Assembly: GCA_037127255.1 (NCBI GenBank)
Contig: JBANSL010000003.1
Span: forward strand, 42,399,314-42,463,313
Direction of reading: 5' to 3'
Length of the DNA stretch: 64,000 bases
From: Persicaria tinctoria
Lineage: Eukaryota > Streptophyta > Magnoliopsida > Caryophyllales > Polygonaceae
A program made the position numbers and the translations under genes. The notes beneath the pieces were generated by a model that saw nothing but the letters and a program-made list of their open reading frames with translations, had not been told where the DNA came from and did no database searches. This document shows, piece by piece, positions 42,527 through 53,939 of the stretch (its first letter is position 1; every line of letters begins with the position of its first letter).

Positions 42527-44707
42527 TGTTGTTGCAGGAGTTGGTCAAGTATTGAAATAGATATGAAATAAAGTTCAGACTGACTCCCCTGTCTCAGCAA
42601 ATAAATACAAGACTTCCTCCCGTTGTAGTAAGAGAAAAGTCAGGATCGAATCCACGAGGAAGCACGTCAGCAGTTCTTAGGTAGCTGTAAATTCTCACAA
42701 AGGCAGCAGAAAGACAGAAACAAAAGCAGAAAAGAAACAAATAAACCCGGCAAGGGCAACTAAAGCAAATAAAAGCAAATAACAAACTAAAGACAGAAAT
42801 AAAAGCAAAGCAAAGGACAAGAGCAAAGACAGAAAGTCGTACCCGATCTCGACCACAAGCTTGTCGAGATCGACAAGGGTTGCTCGACACAGAGTACAGA
42901 AAGTGAAAATCGACAAAAGAAAACAGAAAACCAACTCGACCTAGACCAGCCCCTACTCGATTTCGACAAAGGGCAACTCGAGATCGACAAGGGTTTCGTC
43001 TATGTCGACAAGAAACAGAAAAAAAGACAGAAACTTTAAAATAACGTGAATTGCAATTGCTCAAACCCAAACTCAGCTTTTTGAGAGAAAATAAATCAAT
43101 ATATTAAAAGACCTCCAAAGCTAGGGTTTCAACACCGCAACGATAACCATGCAAAACAACACATAGAGGCATAAAAGATCATGCTTTCCATCAAATAACT
43201 TTCGTCATTAACAAATAGGCATATAGAGGCTCTCGCATAAACCCTAATTGTTACTAACCCTTTTCACATAATTAATCCAAGTTGCATTAAGATCACTTTC
43301 GCTTCAATAACACAAACAAGGATCACCTTCAACTCTCGCAAAAGAATCATGCTCATAGGGATAGAAGATGAATTGCACAAAAAGATCTGACCTTTATCGC
43401 ATCGCCTCACATGGCCACCGTCGGGCTCACCCCAACCTCAGAAGTGGGTGGACTACTCACGCCTCATCGCAATAAAAGACATTTGATGTAAAAGAAATAA
43501 CTTGCATAAACTAAATTCAAAGCCTTTTACAATCCTGGCAATCAACTTTCGCTGTAAGCCAAAACCCTAAAAACCTTAGAACTCCTAAACTTCTCTGTGG
43601 AACTAACTAACTGTGTCTTGAATGATGAATAAAACTGAGCCCCATGGGCTTTATTTATAGCCTTCATTCCCTAGCTATTCTAGGAAAGAAGATATCTATC
43701 TATATCTAAATTGCTTTAAAAGATAAATAAATGACATAATGGAATTAAATCTATAAGGAAAAGATAATTCTAAATTAGGTAGTATGTCTTCATGTTGTTG
43801 ATAGATTGCCTTCCATGGATAGACTTGATAGATCAGATAGAATCTTCCGCCTTCGGCACCAAGGAATCCCAACTCTACTCGGACAGGTCATCGACGACGC
43901 GTTTCTGGGCACTGCTCTAGTCGACCTCGACAAGGCTTGGTCGACTTCGAGTAGGATTCGTCGTCCGGTGCTTGATGTGGCTCGTCATGGCTTCCTGGGC
44001 TCGTCGACCTCGAGTTGGTCTCGTCGACGTCGACAAGGGCTAGGGCCATCGACTAGACCTTCTCGGGTGGATCTCCTCGGGTTGCTCAGACATGGCTCAG
44101 GGCGGCTCGTTGATCTCGACAAGGGTTAGTCGAGATCGAGTAGAGGTGGCTCGGCTTCTCGTCCTCGGTTTGGTGTGCTCGACCGGCTCGGACAAGGACT
44201 CAGGCGCTCGTCGACTTCGACAAGCCCTAGTCGACTTCGAGTACGGTGGCTCGCCGACTAGGGTTTCTCGAGCAGCTCTCCTCGAGGGACTCCGGATCTG
44301 GTGCTGTGGCTTCGTCGACCTCGACTAACGGTCCTCGAGGTCGAGTAGGGTCTGGAGTCTGGGTTGTCTGGCTTCTCGAGCATGGCTTTGTCGACCAGGC
44401 TGTTTGGCCATGGCTTGTCTATGTCGACCAGGCTTACTCGAGATCGAGTAGCCTGGGTTTTTGGACTTGTTCCACTGCTTTGATCTTGGACTTCTGTAGC
44501 GGTTTTCTGAGCTTTTCCGACCTTCTGTAGAATTGCTGTAAATGCCTCGATTTCTGCGATTTAAACAGAAACTGGTGTAGATTCCATTATTTTGGCAAAT
44601 AAACATAAACTACACAGATTATGTACTATCTTAACCCAAATGCATGAAATGTATACAGAAATCGATATAAAAGTTACTGTAAAACATGGCAGATTCCGCT
44701 CACAACA
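42527..44707 (-). repeat. LTR B2 (middle LTR, shared)
   Basis: 2181 bp. It serves as 5' LTR for the B1 internal region and 3' LTR for B2. There is no CTCTT duplication at either side, only internal sequence, as expected for a recombinant tandem. Confidence 0.95.
43651..43659 (-). promoter_or_regulatory. TATA box in LTR B2, promoter for B1 polyprotein
   Basis: Minus strand GGCTATAAATAAAGCCC. The equivalent in LTR B3 at 50886-50894 would drive the B2 frame. Confidence 0.65.
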
Positions 44708-46201
44708 AACACCCCATACTTAAGCTTGCTTGTCCTCAAGCAATACTTTTAATTGTCATTCAGGGGAAGAAACTCAAACTCTCAACATCTTATATTCATT
44801 CTTATATGTCCCTGCAGTCAATTACCATCCTCGAAAAGGTACTAGTGTCACAGATTCATGCATGTGCAAATATATAAAAGCAACATCTATTCACAAAAGG
44901 AGGGTTATGCAAAAACATTCATAAGTGACAAAGCATTAATAATCAAGAAGACTTTAATTTAAGCTCATGAAGGAGTAAATTGGTAAAAGGTTAAAAGGTG
45001 GGCAATTTTTGGCAATGTGGTGCTTTTGATCCGGGGAAATGGATCACTTTCAAACTTTGAGTTTCATTCCACATTCCTTTCTTCTTTTGATTCATCACCT
45101 TTCATATTGCTTTTTTCAATAATAATGCTTTTACCTCTCTAACCTCAGCACTGCCTTCTCGCGAGTCGCAAACATGGGTGTCATGAATGGCCCCGGATAC
45201 TTAGTGCTTTGGACTCCTCACAATGTGTCCCATCTCTCCAAACTATTATCTTAGAGAGCAGGGTCAATCTACCTTTATCTCCTGAGGTGATTGGATTTTC
45301 TTTCACTCATTAAATTTTCCATATATTCAAACAATTTCTTTGCCAAACTCCAATAATGATAATAACACAAACACCATATAACATCTCCATAATGTAATAT
45401 CATTCTCAACATAATCCCCGGATAAGGTAAAGAATGGCAAATATTTAGTTCATGTGGAGCAATATTTGAAATAAGGCATATTATGGCTTTTGTGATGCAT
45501 AAGCATAGGTATGGCTAGGAATTTACAATGAGCATTATATGGAAATATAAAGTCCTCCATCATCTTATCATGCAACATGTCAAAAGCAAATTCAAATTTT
45601 ACCTCCTTTCATGGTTTTCAATAAATAATGCACTTCATTGTGACTTCCCTTTACTAGGCAATTTCATGCTATATCTCTAATGAATCTAATTTTGCATCGT
45701 CGAGTTCCATATAAGCTTCCATGAATTAATTCAAAAAATTCAATGGGGGTCATTTTTCTTTAAATTTTGGAAAACATGTATATAAGCACATAAGTCAATA
45801 ATGCATTCCAAAATAGACATGTAGCAAAAAGAAATAATGCACAAGTAATGTCAAATATAGAAAATATGCATAAAGTAAGCCCTTCCCCCACCCCATACTT
45901 AAATATTGCAGTGTCCTCACTGTATGAAAAACAAGGTAAGGGTAAAGAGAGAAACTCACAAGACAGATGTGCAGAGCCTCATATTTTCGACTGGAGCACC
46001 TCCTGGCCGAGTATTAATGTAGCTTTGTTCTATCCATTGGATCTGAAAAGTATGGAAGACATATACCAACAGAAGATAAACAAAAACCAAAAATGTTCAA
46101 AACCAAAAACAAAAACAAAAAGAATGTCCAAAAAGATTGTCCTAAAAAGTCTATGTACAAGCTCTAGATTTTATAGTCGCTAGGCCGACTTTCCATTTAG
46201 C
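44708..46201. other. Element B2 3' non-coding region with purine tract
   Basis: A near-identical copy of 37473-38966, offset 7235. No coding signal. Confidence 0.7.
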
Positions 46202-49200
46202 TCAAGGTGGCATCTGCAGGGCCCATGTAGCTTGGGCCTCAAATAAGACTCCATTCTTGTCCATCAGCTGTAATCCTCCAGAATGGATCTTGTTCACCAC
46301 AAACGGTCCCATCCGCTTCTTGTTGAATTTGTTGGGAAACCAATGATCCTTTGATTTAGAGACATAGAGCTTGTCTCCAACTTCATACTCCTTAGGCTCA
46401 TCATTGGAAATCCTACACAATCGCACATACCAAGGCAGACCTCTCCCATGTATAGATAAATCTTTAATGGAAATAGGAGAAGAAAGATCCATACCTTGAC
46501 TTACCTTTGCGGAGACGGAATCGTGGACAACGGTGTTTGGTCGATCTTGACTAGGGCTAGTCGATCTCGACAAGACTGCAGGCTCTGGTGGTGATCTGGT
46601 CGAAGATTCAGAAGTCGACGAAGGACAGGTCTTGTCGATCTCGACAAGCCTGGTCGACCTCGACAAGGGCTCTGGTCCTGGTGTCTGCAGCGTCGAGGAA
46701 GGTGCCGTCGAGGAAGACGTGGTCTTGTCGATCTCGACAAGGCTACTCGAGATCGACTGGCCTTCTCCTCCTCGTGGTTTGCTCATCGAGGAAGGCGGGG
46801 CTGCGCTCTCCGAGTGGTGGTCGATCTCGACAAGGGTGGTCGAGATCGACAAGGGCTCTCCTGGCTCTGGTGGTGCGCTCGAGGAAGTAGGGACTGGTGG
46901 CTCCGACTTGTGGTCGACCTCGACGAGGCTTGTCGAGATCGACGAGCCTGGTTTCTCTGTTCCGCTGCTCGACGATGCTGGCTCTGGTGGAGTCCCCTTG
47001 GTCTGGTCGAGATCGACTAGGGTTCTACTCGAGGTCGAGGAGCCCTGGTCGATCTTGACCCCATACTTAGCTCCTGTCAAGGCATCCGAGAAATAATTAA
47101 TCCACAACGACTTACCTTGTTCTGTGTCGATTGGATTTTCTGTGTTCTCCTTGAGGATTGCCACGATATCCTCCACCTGGGCCTCCATGTCCCTCTTTTC
47201 TATCTCTTCAGGGGTCATATTTCTGACCTTGGGTTCCCCGCAGGTGATGTAGCCAGCCGAGATAGATTTGACCTCTTCCATTGGACCAGTATGCCTTTCA
47301 GTTTTATTAAAGGAATACTCAATTACCTCATCGCTGATGTTGAAGGTGAGCACTCCTTTCCTTACGCTTATGTTCGCATCCACCGTTGCCAAGAATGGTC
47401 TTCCTAGAATAATTGGGCAAGCAGGATCTTCTTGCATATCAACAATTAGGAAATCAGCAGGAACGAAGAATTTACCTACTTGTACTGGTACATTTTCCAC
47501 CATGCCTGTTGGAATGACCACTGTGTTGTTGGCCATGTATAGTCTAGCATCCACAGGCTCCAGGGCACCTATCTTAATCTTGGACCGAATCGTTAAAGGC
47601 ATAATACTAACACTGGCTCCAAGATCACATAGGGCATTAATTTTGTATGGACCAAATCCAATAGTTATAGCAAACTTACCTGGATCCGGCCTCTTCTCCA
47701 GTATGTCCAGATGGCTGCACTCCTCTGTGATTTCTGCCATCGATCGCTTTTTGCTCAGAATCTCCTTCAGGAACTTGACGTAGGACGGCATTTCATTGAG
47801 AGCTTCTGTGAAGGGGATGGTGACGTTCAGCTTCTGAAGCATCTTGATGAAGCGCTGAAACCTTTTCTCCGCTGGGTCCTTTAGAGATTTTGTGGGGAAA
47901 TGCAGCTTCTTTTTTTGATTCGGAGCCAGAACAGATGTCGGAGTTGCTGCAGATTTCTCGACCAGGGGCTCCTCGACATCGACAAGAGCCTTGTCGAGAT
48001 CGACTGGGTTGGGTGCAGTCGAGTTGCTGTTCGGCGCAGACGAAGTTTCTGGCAATTTCTCTTCGAGATCGACGAGAGTCTTGTCGAGGTCGAGTACGGC
48101 CTTGTCGAGATCGACTACGGATTTGTCGAGGTCGACTTGCTGATCTTCGTCGTTCTGCTGCTTTCCAACCTCTGGCTCTTGCAGTTGATGGCCGCTTCTG
48201 AGTTTTACAGCAGCGACGTGCCCAGTCTTTCCCTTAGGATTTGGTTCTGAAGATCCAGGGAGTGCGCCTGACTGTCTGGGGATTCCTGCTGCTAGCTGAC
48301 CAATCTGTGTATCAACTGTTTTCCGCCAGATATCAATTTCCCCAAGCCTAGAGTTGACACCTTGCATCTGAGTATAAACGGAGTTGAAGGACTGCCTAGT
48401 TTCTGTGTGGTTTCTCCGTATTTCCTCCAGTACCAGCTGTATATCATCCTTTTTCTGTTCCCTTTCTGGATGTCCTGGAGCTCTGTAGGGCGGGGGATTC
48501 CTAGGGACACCTTGGTTCCACTGTGGTTGCTGAAACCTTTGGTCCCCCATGTAGCGATTTGGACCCCCTACGTAAGCTGCATCCTCATGGTGCTCTGCCA
48601 TCCTGACTTGTTCTGTGTGTGGGCACTCAGGAGTGGTGTGCCTTTGCGATCCGCATTCTATGCAAGGCTGGTTGACAGAGAGATACTTTACTTGCTTGAT
48701 GAGCTTCCTATTCTGATCTCTGTAGTATTGCTCCCTGACATCTGGATCAATCTCTTTTGATGGCTCATAGAGGGGCATGGATGGTGCTGGCCTGGCGTAT
48801 GGGTTCTCTTCATAAGTTGTAGTAGACCCATACTTGTTGTCGTAGGTAGTGAGCTTCTCCAGCACTCCCCATGCGTCGCTGGGCGGCATAGTCAGATACT
48901 CATAGCGAGTATAATTGTTGATTCTGTCCTTAGTGACTTGATCAAGAGAGTTGAAGAAGATCTCCGGAATGATGTAGGGCGGCTGTCCATGAGTAGGGCA
49001 AGATCGTAGCAACTCTTTGTAGCGCTCCCATGCCCTTGCCAGCGGTTCCCCTTTCTGCTGTTTAAAGGCGGTGATTTTCTGGCGGAGATGTGCTGTTTTG
49101 GCAGGTGGGAAGAATTTGTTCAGAAACTCTTGCTCTACTTGGGCCCAGGTTGTGAGTGATCTTGCTTTCAGCCCTTCCAGCCATTTCAGTGCAGGTCCAG

Positions 49201-49678
49201 CGAGCGACCAGCGAAAAGATTTCATCTTGACATATTCCAGAGTTGTGCCTTCTGCAAGAGTACGGCACATATCATGAAAGTTAGTAATATGTTCAAGAGG
49301 ACACTCATTAAATCTGCCGTAAAAGGCATTATTTTTAAGCTCTATAAGAAATTGAGTGCGAATTTCAAAAGAGTTTTCAGGGATTAGAATCGCCGATTCA
49401 GGCACGACGAGAGTTGGATGCATGTAGTCCTTTGCCGTGGTTGGATACTGGGCAAGCTCAGCCTGTGCTTGTTCCCTTGCTGCTCTCTCAGCGGCGATAG
49501 CAACATCTTTAGCGTTGATAGCGGCATCCCTTGCGGCTAGTTCCCTGGTAAGCCTAGCGATTAGTTGTTCCTGTGTTTCAGCGGCCGACATGATCCTTTT
49601 GAGTTTGGAGTGGATGTGTAGGTAGCGCTCCGGTTCGTCTAAGCTGTCAAACTCAGGTGTTTGACCAGAACGACGCAT
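46202..49678 (-). CDS. Element B2 gag-protease-integrase-tail polyprotein (non-autonomous Athila-like)
   Basis: A second 1158-residue frame with the same domains as B1: gag, CIECGSQRHTTPEC, heptads, DLGAS protease, LVEIDK repeats and GPFVV tail. It differs at only about a dozen residues (for example AKDVAIA for AKDAAIA, TIRSK for TIWSK next to the protease, RDQNRKL for RYQNRNL, and IIPEI for IIQEI in gag). No stop or frameshift is seen. At several sites B2 matches the older A copy where B1 differs (RDQNRKL, NPPPY), while B1 matches A elsewhere (IIQEI), so each copy has its own mutations. Confidence 0.9.
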   Translation of the reverse strand: MRRSGQTPEFDSLDEPERYLHIHSKLKRIMSAAETQEQLIARLTRELAARDAAINAKDVAIAAERAAREQAQAELAQYPTTAKDYMHPTLVVPESAILIPENSFEIRTQFLIELKNNAFYGRFNECPLEHITNFHDMCRTLAEGTTLEYVKMKSFRWSLAGPALKWLEGLKARSLTTWAQVEQEFLNKFFPPAKTAHLRQKITAFKQQKGEPLARAWERYKELLRSCPTHGQPPYIIPEIFFNSLDQVTKDRINNYTRYEYLTMPPSDAWGVLEKLTTYDNKYGSTTTYEENPYARPAPSMPLYEPSKEIDPDVREQYYRDQNRKLIKQVKYLSVNQPCIECGSQRHTTPECPHTEQVRMAEHHEDAAYVGGPNRYMGDQRFQQPQWNQGVPRNPPPYRAPGHPEREQKKDDIQLVLEEIRRNHTETRQSFNSVYTQMQGVNSRLGEIDIWRKTVDTQIGQLAAGIPRQSGALPGSSEPNPKGKTGHVAAVKLRSGHQLQEPEVGKQQNDEDQQVDLDKSVVDLDKAVLDLDKTLVDLEEKLPETSSAPNSNSTAPNPVDLDKALVDVEEPLVEKSAATPTSVLAPNQKKKLHFPTKSLKDPAEKRFQRFIKMLQKLNVTIPFTEALNEMPSYVKFLKEILSKKRSMAEITEECSHLDILEKRPDPGKFAITIGFGPYKINALCDLGASVSIMPLTIRSKIKIGALEPVDARLYMANNTVVIPTGMVENVPVQVGKFFVPADFLIVDMQEDPACPIILGRPFLATVDANISVRKGVLTFNISDEVIEYSFNKTERHTGPMEEVKSISAGYITCGEPKVRNMTPEEIEKRDMEAQVEDIVAILKENTENPIDTEQGKSLWINYFSDALTGAKYGVKIDQGSSTSSRTLVDLDQTKGTPPEPASSSSGTEKPGSSISTSLVEVDHKSEPPVPTSSSAPPEPGEPLSISTTLVEIDHHSESAAPPSSMSKPRGGEGQSISSSLVEIDKTTSSSTAPSSTLQTPGPEPLSRSTRLVEIDKTCPSSTSESSTRSPPEPAVLSRSTSPSQDRPNTVVHDSVSAKVSQGMDLSSPISIKDLSIHGRGLPWYVRLCRISNDEPKEYEVGDKLYVSKSKDHWFPNKFNKKRMGPFVVNKIHSGGLQLMDKNGVLFEAQATWALQMPP

Positions 49679-49740
49679 ACACCTGCAATCTAACTCAAAG
49701 AGACAGTGAGAACTGACTACCTAAGGCGCGATTGATTGCT

Positions 49741-49758
49741 TCCCCGGCAACGGCGCCA
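49741..49758 (-). promoter_or_regulatory. Primer-binding site of B2, tRNA-Asp type
   Basis: Minus strand TGGCGCCGTTGCCGGGGA, three bases from LTR B3. Confidence 0.9.
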
Positions 49759-49761
49759 ATT

Positions 49762-51942
49762 TGTTGTTGCAGGAGTTGGTCAAGTATTGAAATAGATATG
49801 AAATAAAGTTCAGACTGACTCCCCTGTCTCAGCAAATAAATACAAGACTTCCTCCCGTTGTAGTAAGAGAAAAGTCAGGTTCGAATCCACGAGGAAGCAC
49901 GTCAGCAGTTCTTAGGTAGCTGTAAATTCTCACAAAGGCAGCAGAAAGACAGAAACAAAAGCAGAAAAGAAACAAATAAACCCGGCAAGGGCAACTAAAG
50001 CAAATAAAAGCAAATAACAAACTAAAGACAGAAATAAAAGCAAAGCAAAGGACAAGAGCAAAGACAGAAAGTCGTACCCGATCTTGACCACAAGCTTGTC
50101 GAGATCGACAAGGGTTGCTCGACACAGAGTACAGAAAGTGAAAATCGACAAAAGAAAACAGAAAACCAACTCGACCTAGACCAGCCCCTACTCGATTTCG
50201 ACAAAGGGCAACTCGAGATCGACAAGGGTTTCGTCTATGTCGACAAGAAACAGAAAAAAAGACAGAAACTTTAAAATAACGTGAATTGCAATTGCTCAAA
50301 CCCAAACTCAGCTTTTTGACAGAAAATAAATCAATATATTAAAAGACCTCCAAGGCTAGGGTTTCAACACCGCAACGATAACCATGCAAAACAACACATA
50401 GAGGCATAAAAGATCATGCTTTCCATCAAATAACTTTCGTCATTAACAAATAGGCATATAGAGGCTCTCGCATAAACCCTAATTGTTACTAACCCTTTTC
50501 ACATAATTAATCCAAGTTGCATTAAGATCACTTTCGCTTCAATAACACAAACAAGGATCACCTTCAACTCTCGCAAAAGAATCATGCTCATAGGGATAGA
50601 AGATGAATTGCACAAAAAGATCTGACCTTTATCGCATCGCCTCACATGGCCACCGTCGGGCTCACCCCAACCTCAGAAGTGGGTGGACTACTCACGCCTC
50701 ATCGCAATAAAAGACATTTGATGTAAAAGAAATAACTTGCATAAACTAAATTCAAAGCCTTTTACAATCCTGGCAATCAACTTTCGCTGTAAGCCAAAAC
50801 CCTAAAAACCTTAGAACTCCTAAACTTCTCTGTGGAACTAACTAACTGTGTCTTGAATGATGAATAAAACTGAGCCCCATGGGCTTTATTTATAGCCTTC
50901 ATTCCCTAGCTATTCTAGGAAAGAAGATATCTATCTATATCTAAATTGCTTTAAAAGATAAATAAATGACATAATGGAATTAAATCTATAAGGAAAAGAT
51001 AATTCTAAATTAGGTAGTATGTCTTCATGTTGTTGATAGATTGCCTTCCATGGATAGACTTGATAGATCAGATAGAATCTTCCGCCTTCGGCACCAAGGA
51101 ATCCCAACTCTACTCGGACAGGTCATCGACGACGCGTTTCTGGGCACTGCTCTAGTCGACCTCGACAAGGCTTGGTCGACTTCGAGTAGGATTCGTCGTC
51201 CGGTGCTTGATGTGGCTCGTCATGGCTTCCTGGGCTCGTCGACCTCGAGTTGGTCTCGTCGACGTTGACAAGGGCTAGGGCCATCGACTAGACCTCCTCG
51301 GGTGGATCTCCTCGGGTTGCTCAGACATGGCTCAGGGCGGCTCGTTGATCTCGACAAGGGTTAGTCGAGATCGAGTAGAGGTGGCTCGGCTTCTCGTCCT
51401 CGGTTTGGTGTGCTCGACCGGCTCGGACAAGGACTCAGGCGCTCGTCGACTTCGACAAGCCCTAGTCGACTTCGAGTACGGTGGCTCGCCGACTAGGGTT
51501 TCTCGAGCAGCTCTCCTCGAGGGACTCCGGATCTGGTGTTGTGGCTTCGTCGACCTCGACTAACGGTCCTCGAGGTCGAGTAGGGTCTGGAGTCTGGGTT
51601 GTCTGGCTTCTCGAGCATGGCTTTGTCGACCAGGCTGTTTGGCCATGGCTTGTCTATGTCGACCAGGCTTACTCGAGATCGAGTAGCCTGGGTTTTTGGA
51701 CTTGTTCCACTGCTTTGATCTTGGACTTCTGTAGCGGTTTTCTGAGCTTTTCCGACCTTCTGTAGAATTGCTGTAAATGCCTCGATTTCTGCGATTTAAA
51801 CAGAAACTGGTGTAGATTCCATAATTTTGGCAAATAAACATAAACTACACAGATTCTGTACTATCTTAACCTAAATGCATGAAATGTATACAGAAATCGA
51901 TATAAAAGTTACTGTAAAACATGGCAGATTCCGCTCACAACA
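49762..51942 (-). repeat. LTR B3 (5' LTR of the array)
   Basis: 2181 bp. It carries more private changes than B1 or B2, for example GATCTTGACC for GATCTCGACC at about 50080, GGTTCGAATCC at 49878, and AGATTCTGTA near 51850. Confidence 0.95.
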
Positions 51943-51947
51943 CTCTT

Positions 51948-53289
51948 CATCATCAAGAAAGACATCAAATAACAAAAGAAACTAACTTGCATTGAATTAA
52001 ATAAAGAAAGCTTACAACCAACAAGACAAATCCGCTTTCCCCTTTCCACCTTGCTTGTCACAAACTCTCTTTCTCTACTCCTACTTACTTGAATGGAATT
52101 GTGTGTGTGATTGAATGAATGAAAAACCAGCCCCTAGGGCTTTATTTATAGCCTTCTATTCCTTGCTATTCAATGATAGAATATATCTATCTATATCTAA
52201 AATTATATCTAAAACTTTAAAAGATAAATAAAAGCAATTTAGCAATTAAATCTAAAAGGAAAAGATAAATCTAAAATAGGTAAGATGTCGTCTTGTTGAT
52301 AGATCTTCTCTTCCAAGGATAGAACTTGATGAAATCAGATAGACTTGGCTTCCTTCGGCCACAAGGATTCCCACCTCGACACGGACAGCCAAAGCGCGTA
52401 ACGCGGTTTCAGGACGCGGCTCGTCGATCTCGAGTAGGGCTCCTCGACATCGAGTAGGTTTCGTCGTCAACTGGGGCTGGCTGGCTTGGTCCGGTAGCTC
52501 TGCTCGACAAGGCTCGGACTGGTGCTCCTTGGCTCCTCGATCTCGACTAACTCTCCTCGATATCGAGTTGGGTGTGGTCGAGGATGGCTCGGACTGACGT
52601 TGTCGAGGACTCCTCCTCGGCATGGACTCGGACTGGCGCATGGTGGTCCTCGATCTCGACTAGCTGTACTTGAGATCGAGTAGATTTGGCTCGGCTTCTC
52701 CGTCTTCGGCTTCTCGACTTGTCACAACTCGTCGACCCCGGACATGGCATTGAGGTGTAGTCGATCTCGACAAGTGGTACTCGAGATCGAGTAGGGTTCC
52801 GGGAGTCGGGTTGTCTCTGACTCAGTGTCCTCGATCAGCTCTGCTCGACCGGGTGTGCTCGGACAGCCTTTGTCGAGATCGATTAAGTGTACTCGAGATC
52901 GAGTAAAGTTCTCTCAGCTTTCTTCTCTGTTCTTAAAACGCACTTTCCCGAGTCCTCGTTCGTTGGATTGACGCACATGACCATGAGTTGGAAAGCTCTT
53001 TCCTAGGGCTACAACTCTCATGAAGACATCAAAGCTTGATTTAGAACGAAGAATGGTAAAAAAGGCCTTTTCTCCAGCTGCACCATTCTTAGCCTCTCCA
53101 TGAGTTTCCTTTAAGCTCCAAAGTGCATCCGATTTCTGCGAAATATAACCAAAACTTGTGTAGACCTCCATATATTGCAAATAAGTGTAAACTACATAGA
53201 TTCTGTATTATTCTAACCCAAATGCATGCAATGTATGCAAAAATCGATATAAAAGTAAGTGTAAAACATGGCAGATTCGGCTCACAACA
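51948..53289 (-). repeat. 5' LTR of element A, outer piece
   Basis: It resumes as CATCATCAAGAAAGACATC after the second CTCTT (51943-51947), matches 28157-29495 closely, and ends CTCACAACA. Confidence 0.9.
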
Positions 53290-53294
53290 TTTGT

Positions 53295-53939
53295 AGAAGT
53301 GGGTCTCTTAGTAATTCTGCAGCCTTTACACGGAATCAATTAAAATAAAAATTCAGCTAAAGTTGCAAACTAAAACAAAGGGGTAAATCCATATATAGTC
53401 CCTCAACATTGGAATATAGTTATAAATGAGTCGCTGATTTTCTTTTTGGTCAAATAAAGTCCTTGAACTTTAGAGAAGATTAAAAGCAAGTCTTTGAAAT
53501 TTCTTAGTCCATGTTAAATTTTTTTGGCAATTTAGTTTGATAGAAGGACTATATTGACATCAAATCTCATGGCTCAAGAACTTTCAGCAATTTTAATGGA
53601 GGCGTTTATAACTTTCTATAAATCAATTGATAGGCAATAATAAGGCAATGTACTCACTGTTGGTCTATTTTTCGGAATCTGCCTTAGCATGCGCTTGATC
53701 AGGCGTTTCCTTACGGATATAAACATATAAAAAACACCTACAATCAGTTTATGTTTTGAGGCTTTTTATTTGCAGCAAGTTATATCACTTACAATGCAGC
53801 AGAAGATTGAAGTCACAACAATACAGAAGATAGAAACATATAAACTACACCTATCATTATAGCATCATGATTCATGATGCATAACAATACAGAAGATTTA
53901 AGTCTCATTGCTTTTGTAAAGGCAGAAAGTTGACTCACA
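53295..53939. other. Spacer with a non-coding repeat-like segment
   Basis: 53390-53560 has the TAGTCCCTCAAC...GGTCAAATAAAGTCC wording common in plant MITE-like repeats. I cannot define its ends. Confidence 0.35.

Larger units (their letters stand above)
35292..51942 (-). mobile_element. Tandem Athila-like B array: LTR-internal-LTR-internal-LTR
   Basis: Three LTRs of exactly 2181 bp (35292-37472, 42527-44707, 49762-51942) alternate with two internal regions of exactly 5054 bp (37473-42526, 44708-49761). The repeat period is 7235 bp. Only the outer borders have a target duplication (CTCTT, 35287-35291 and 51943-51947). This is one insertion expanded by unequal crossing-over between LTRs, or insertion of a multimer. 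Each internal part has a primer site, a long open frame and a purine tract, but no polymerase or integrase core. Confidence 0.95.
27210..53289 (-). mobile_element. Athila-like element A, old outer element of the nest
   Basis: A minus-strand Ty3/gypsy element. The 3' LTR is 27210-29495, the internal part 29496-34440, and the 5' LTR 34441-35291 continued at 51948-53289. Flanks TCTGT (27205-27209) and TTTGT (53290-53294) are a likely target duplication with one change. The 5' LTR is split by the B array. The gag-protease gene is broken and no pol is present. Confidence 0.9.

Noticed and set aside
27210..53289. A CRISPR-like array from regularly spaced short repeats
   Set aside because: Spacing is irregular, spacers are themselves repeated, the motif lies in LTRs and coding DNA, and the genome is eukaryotic.
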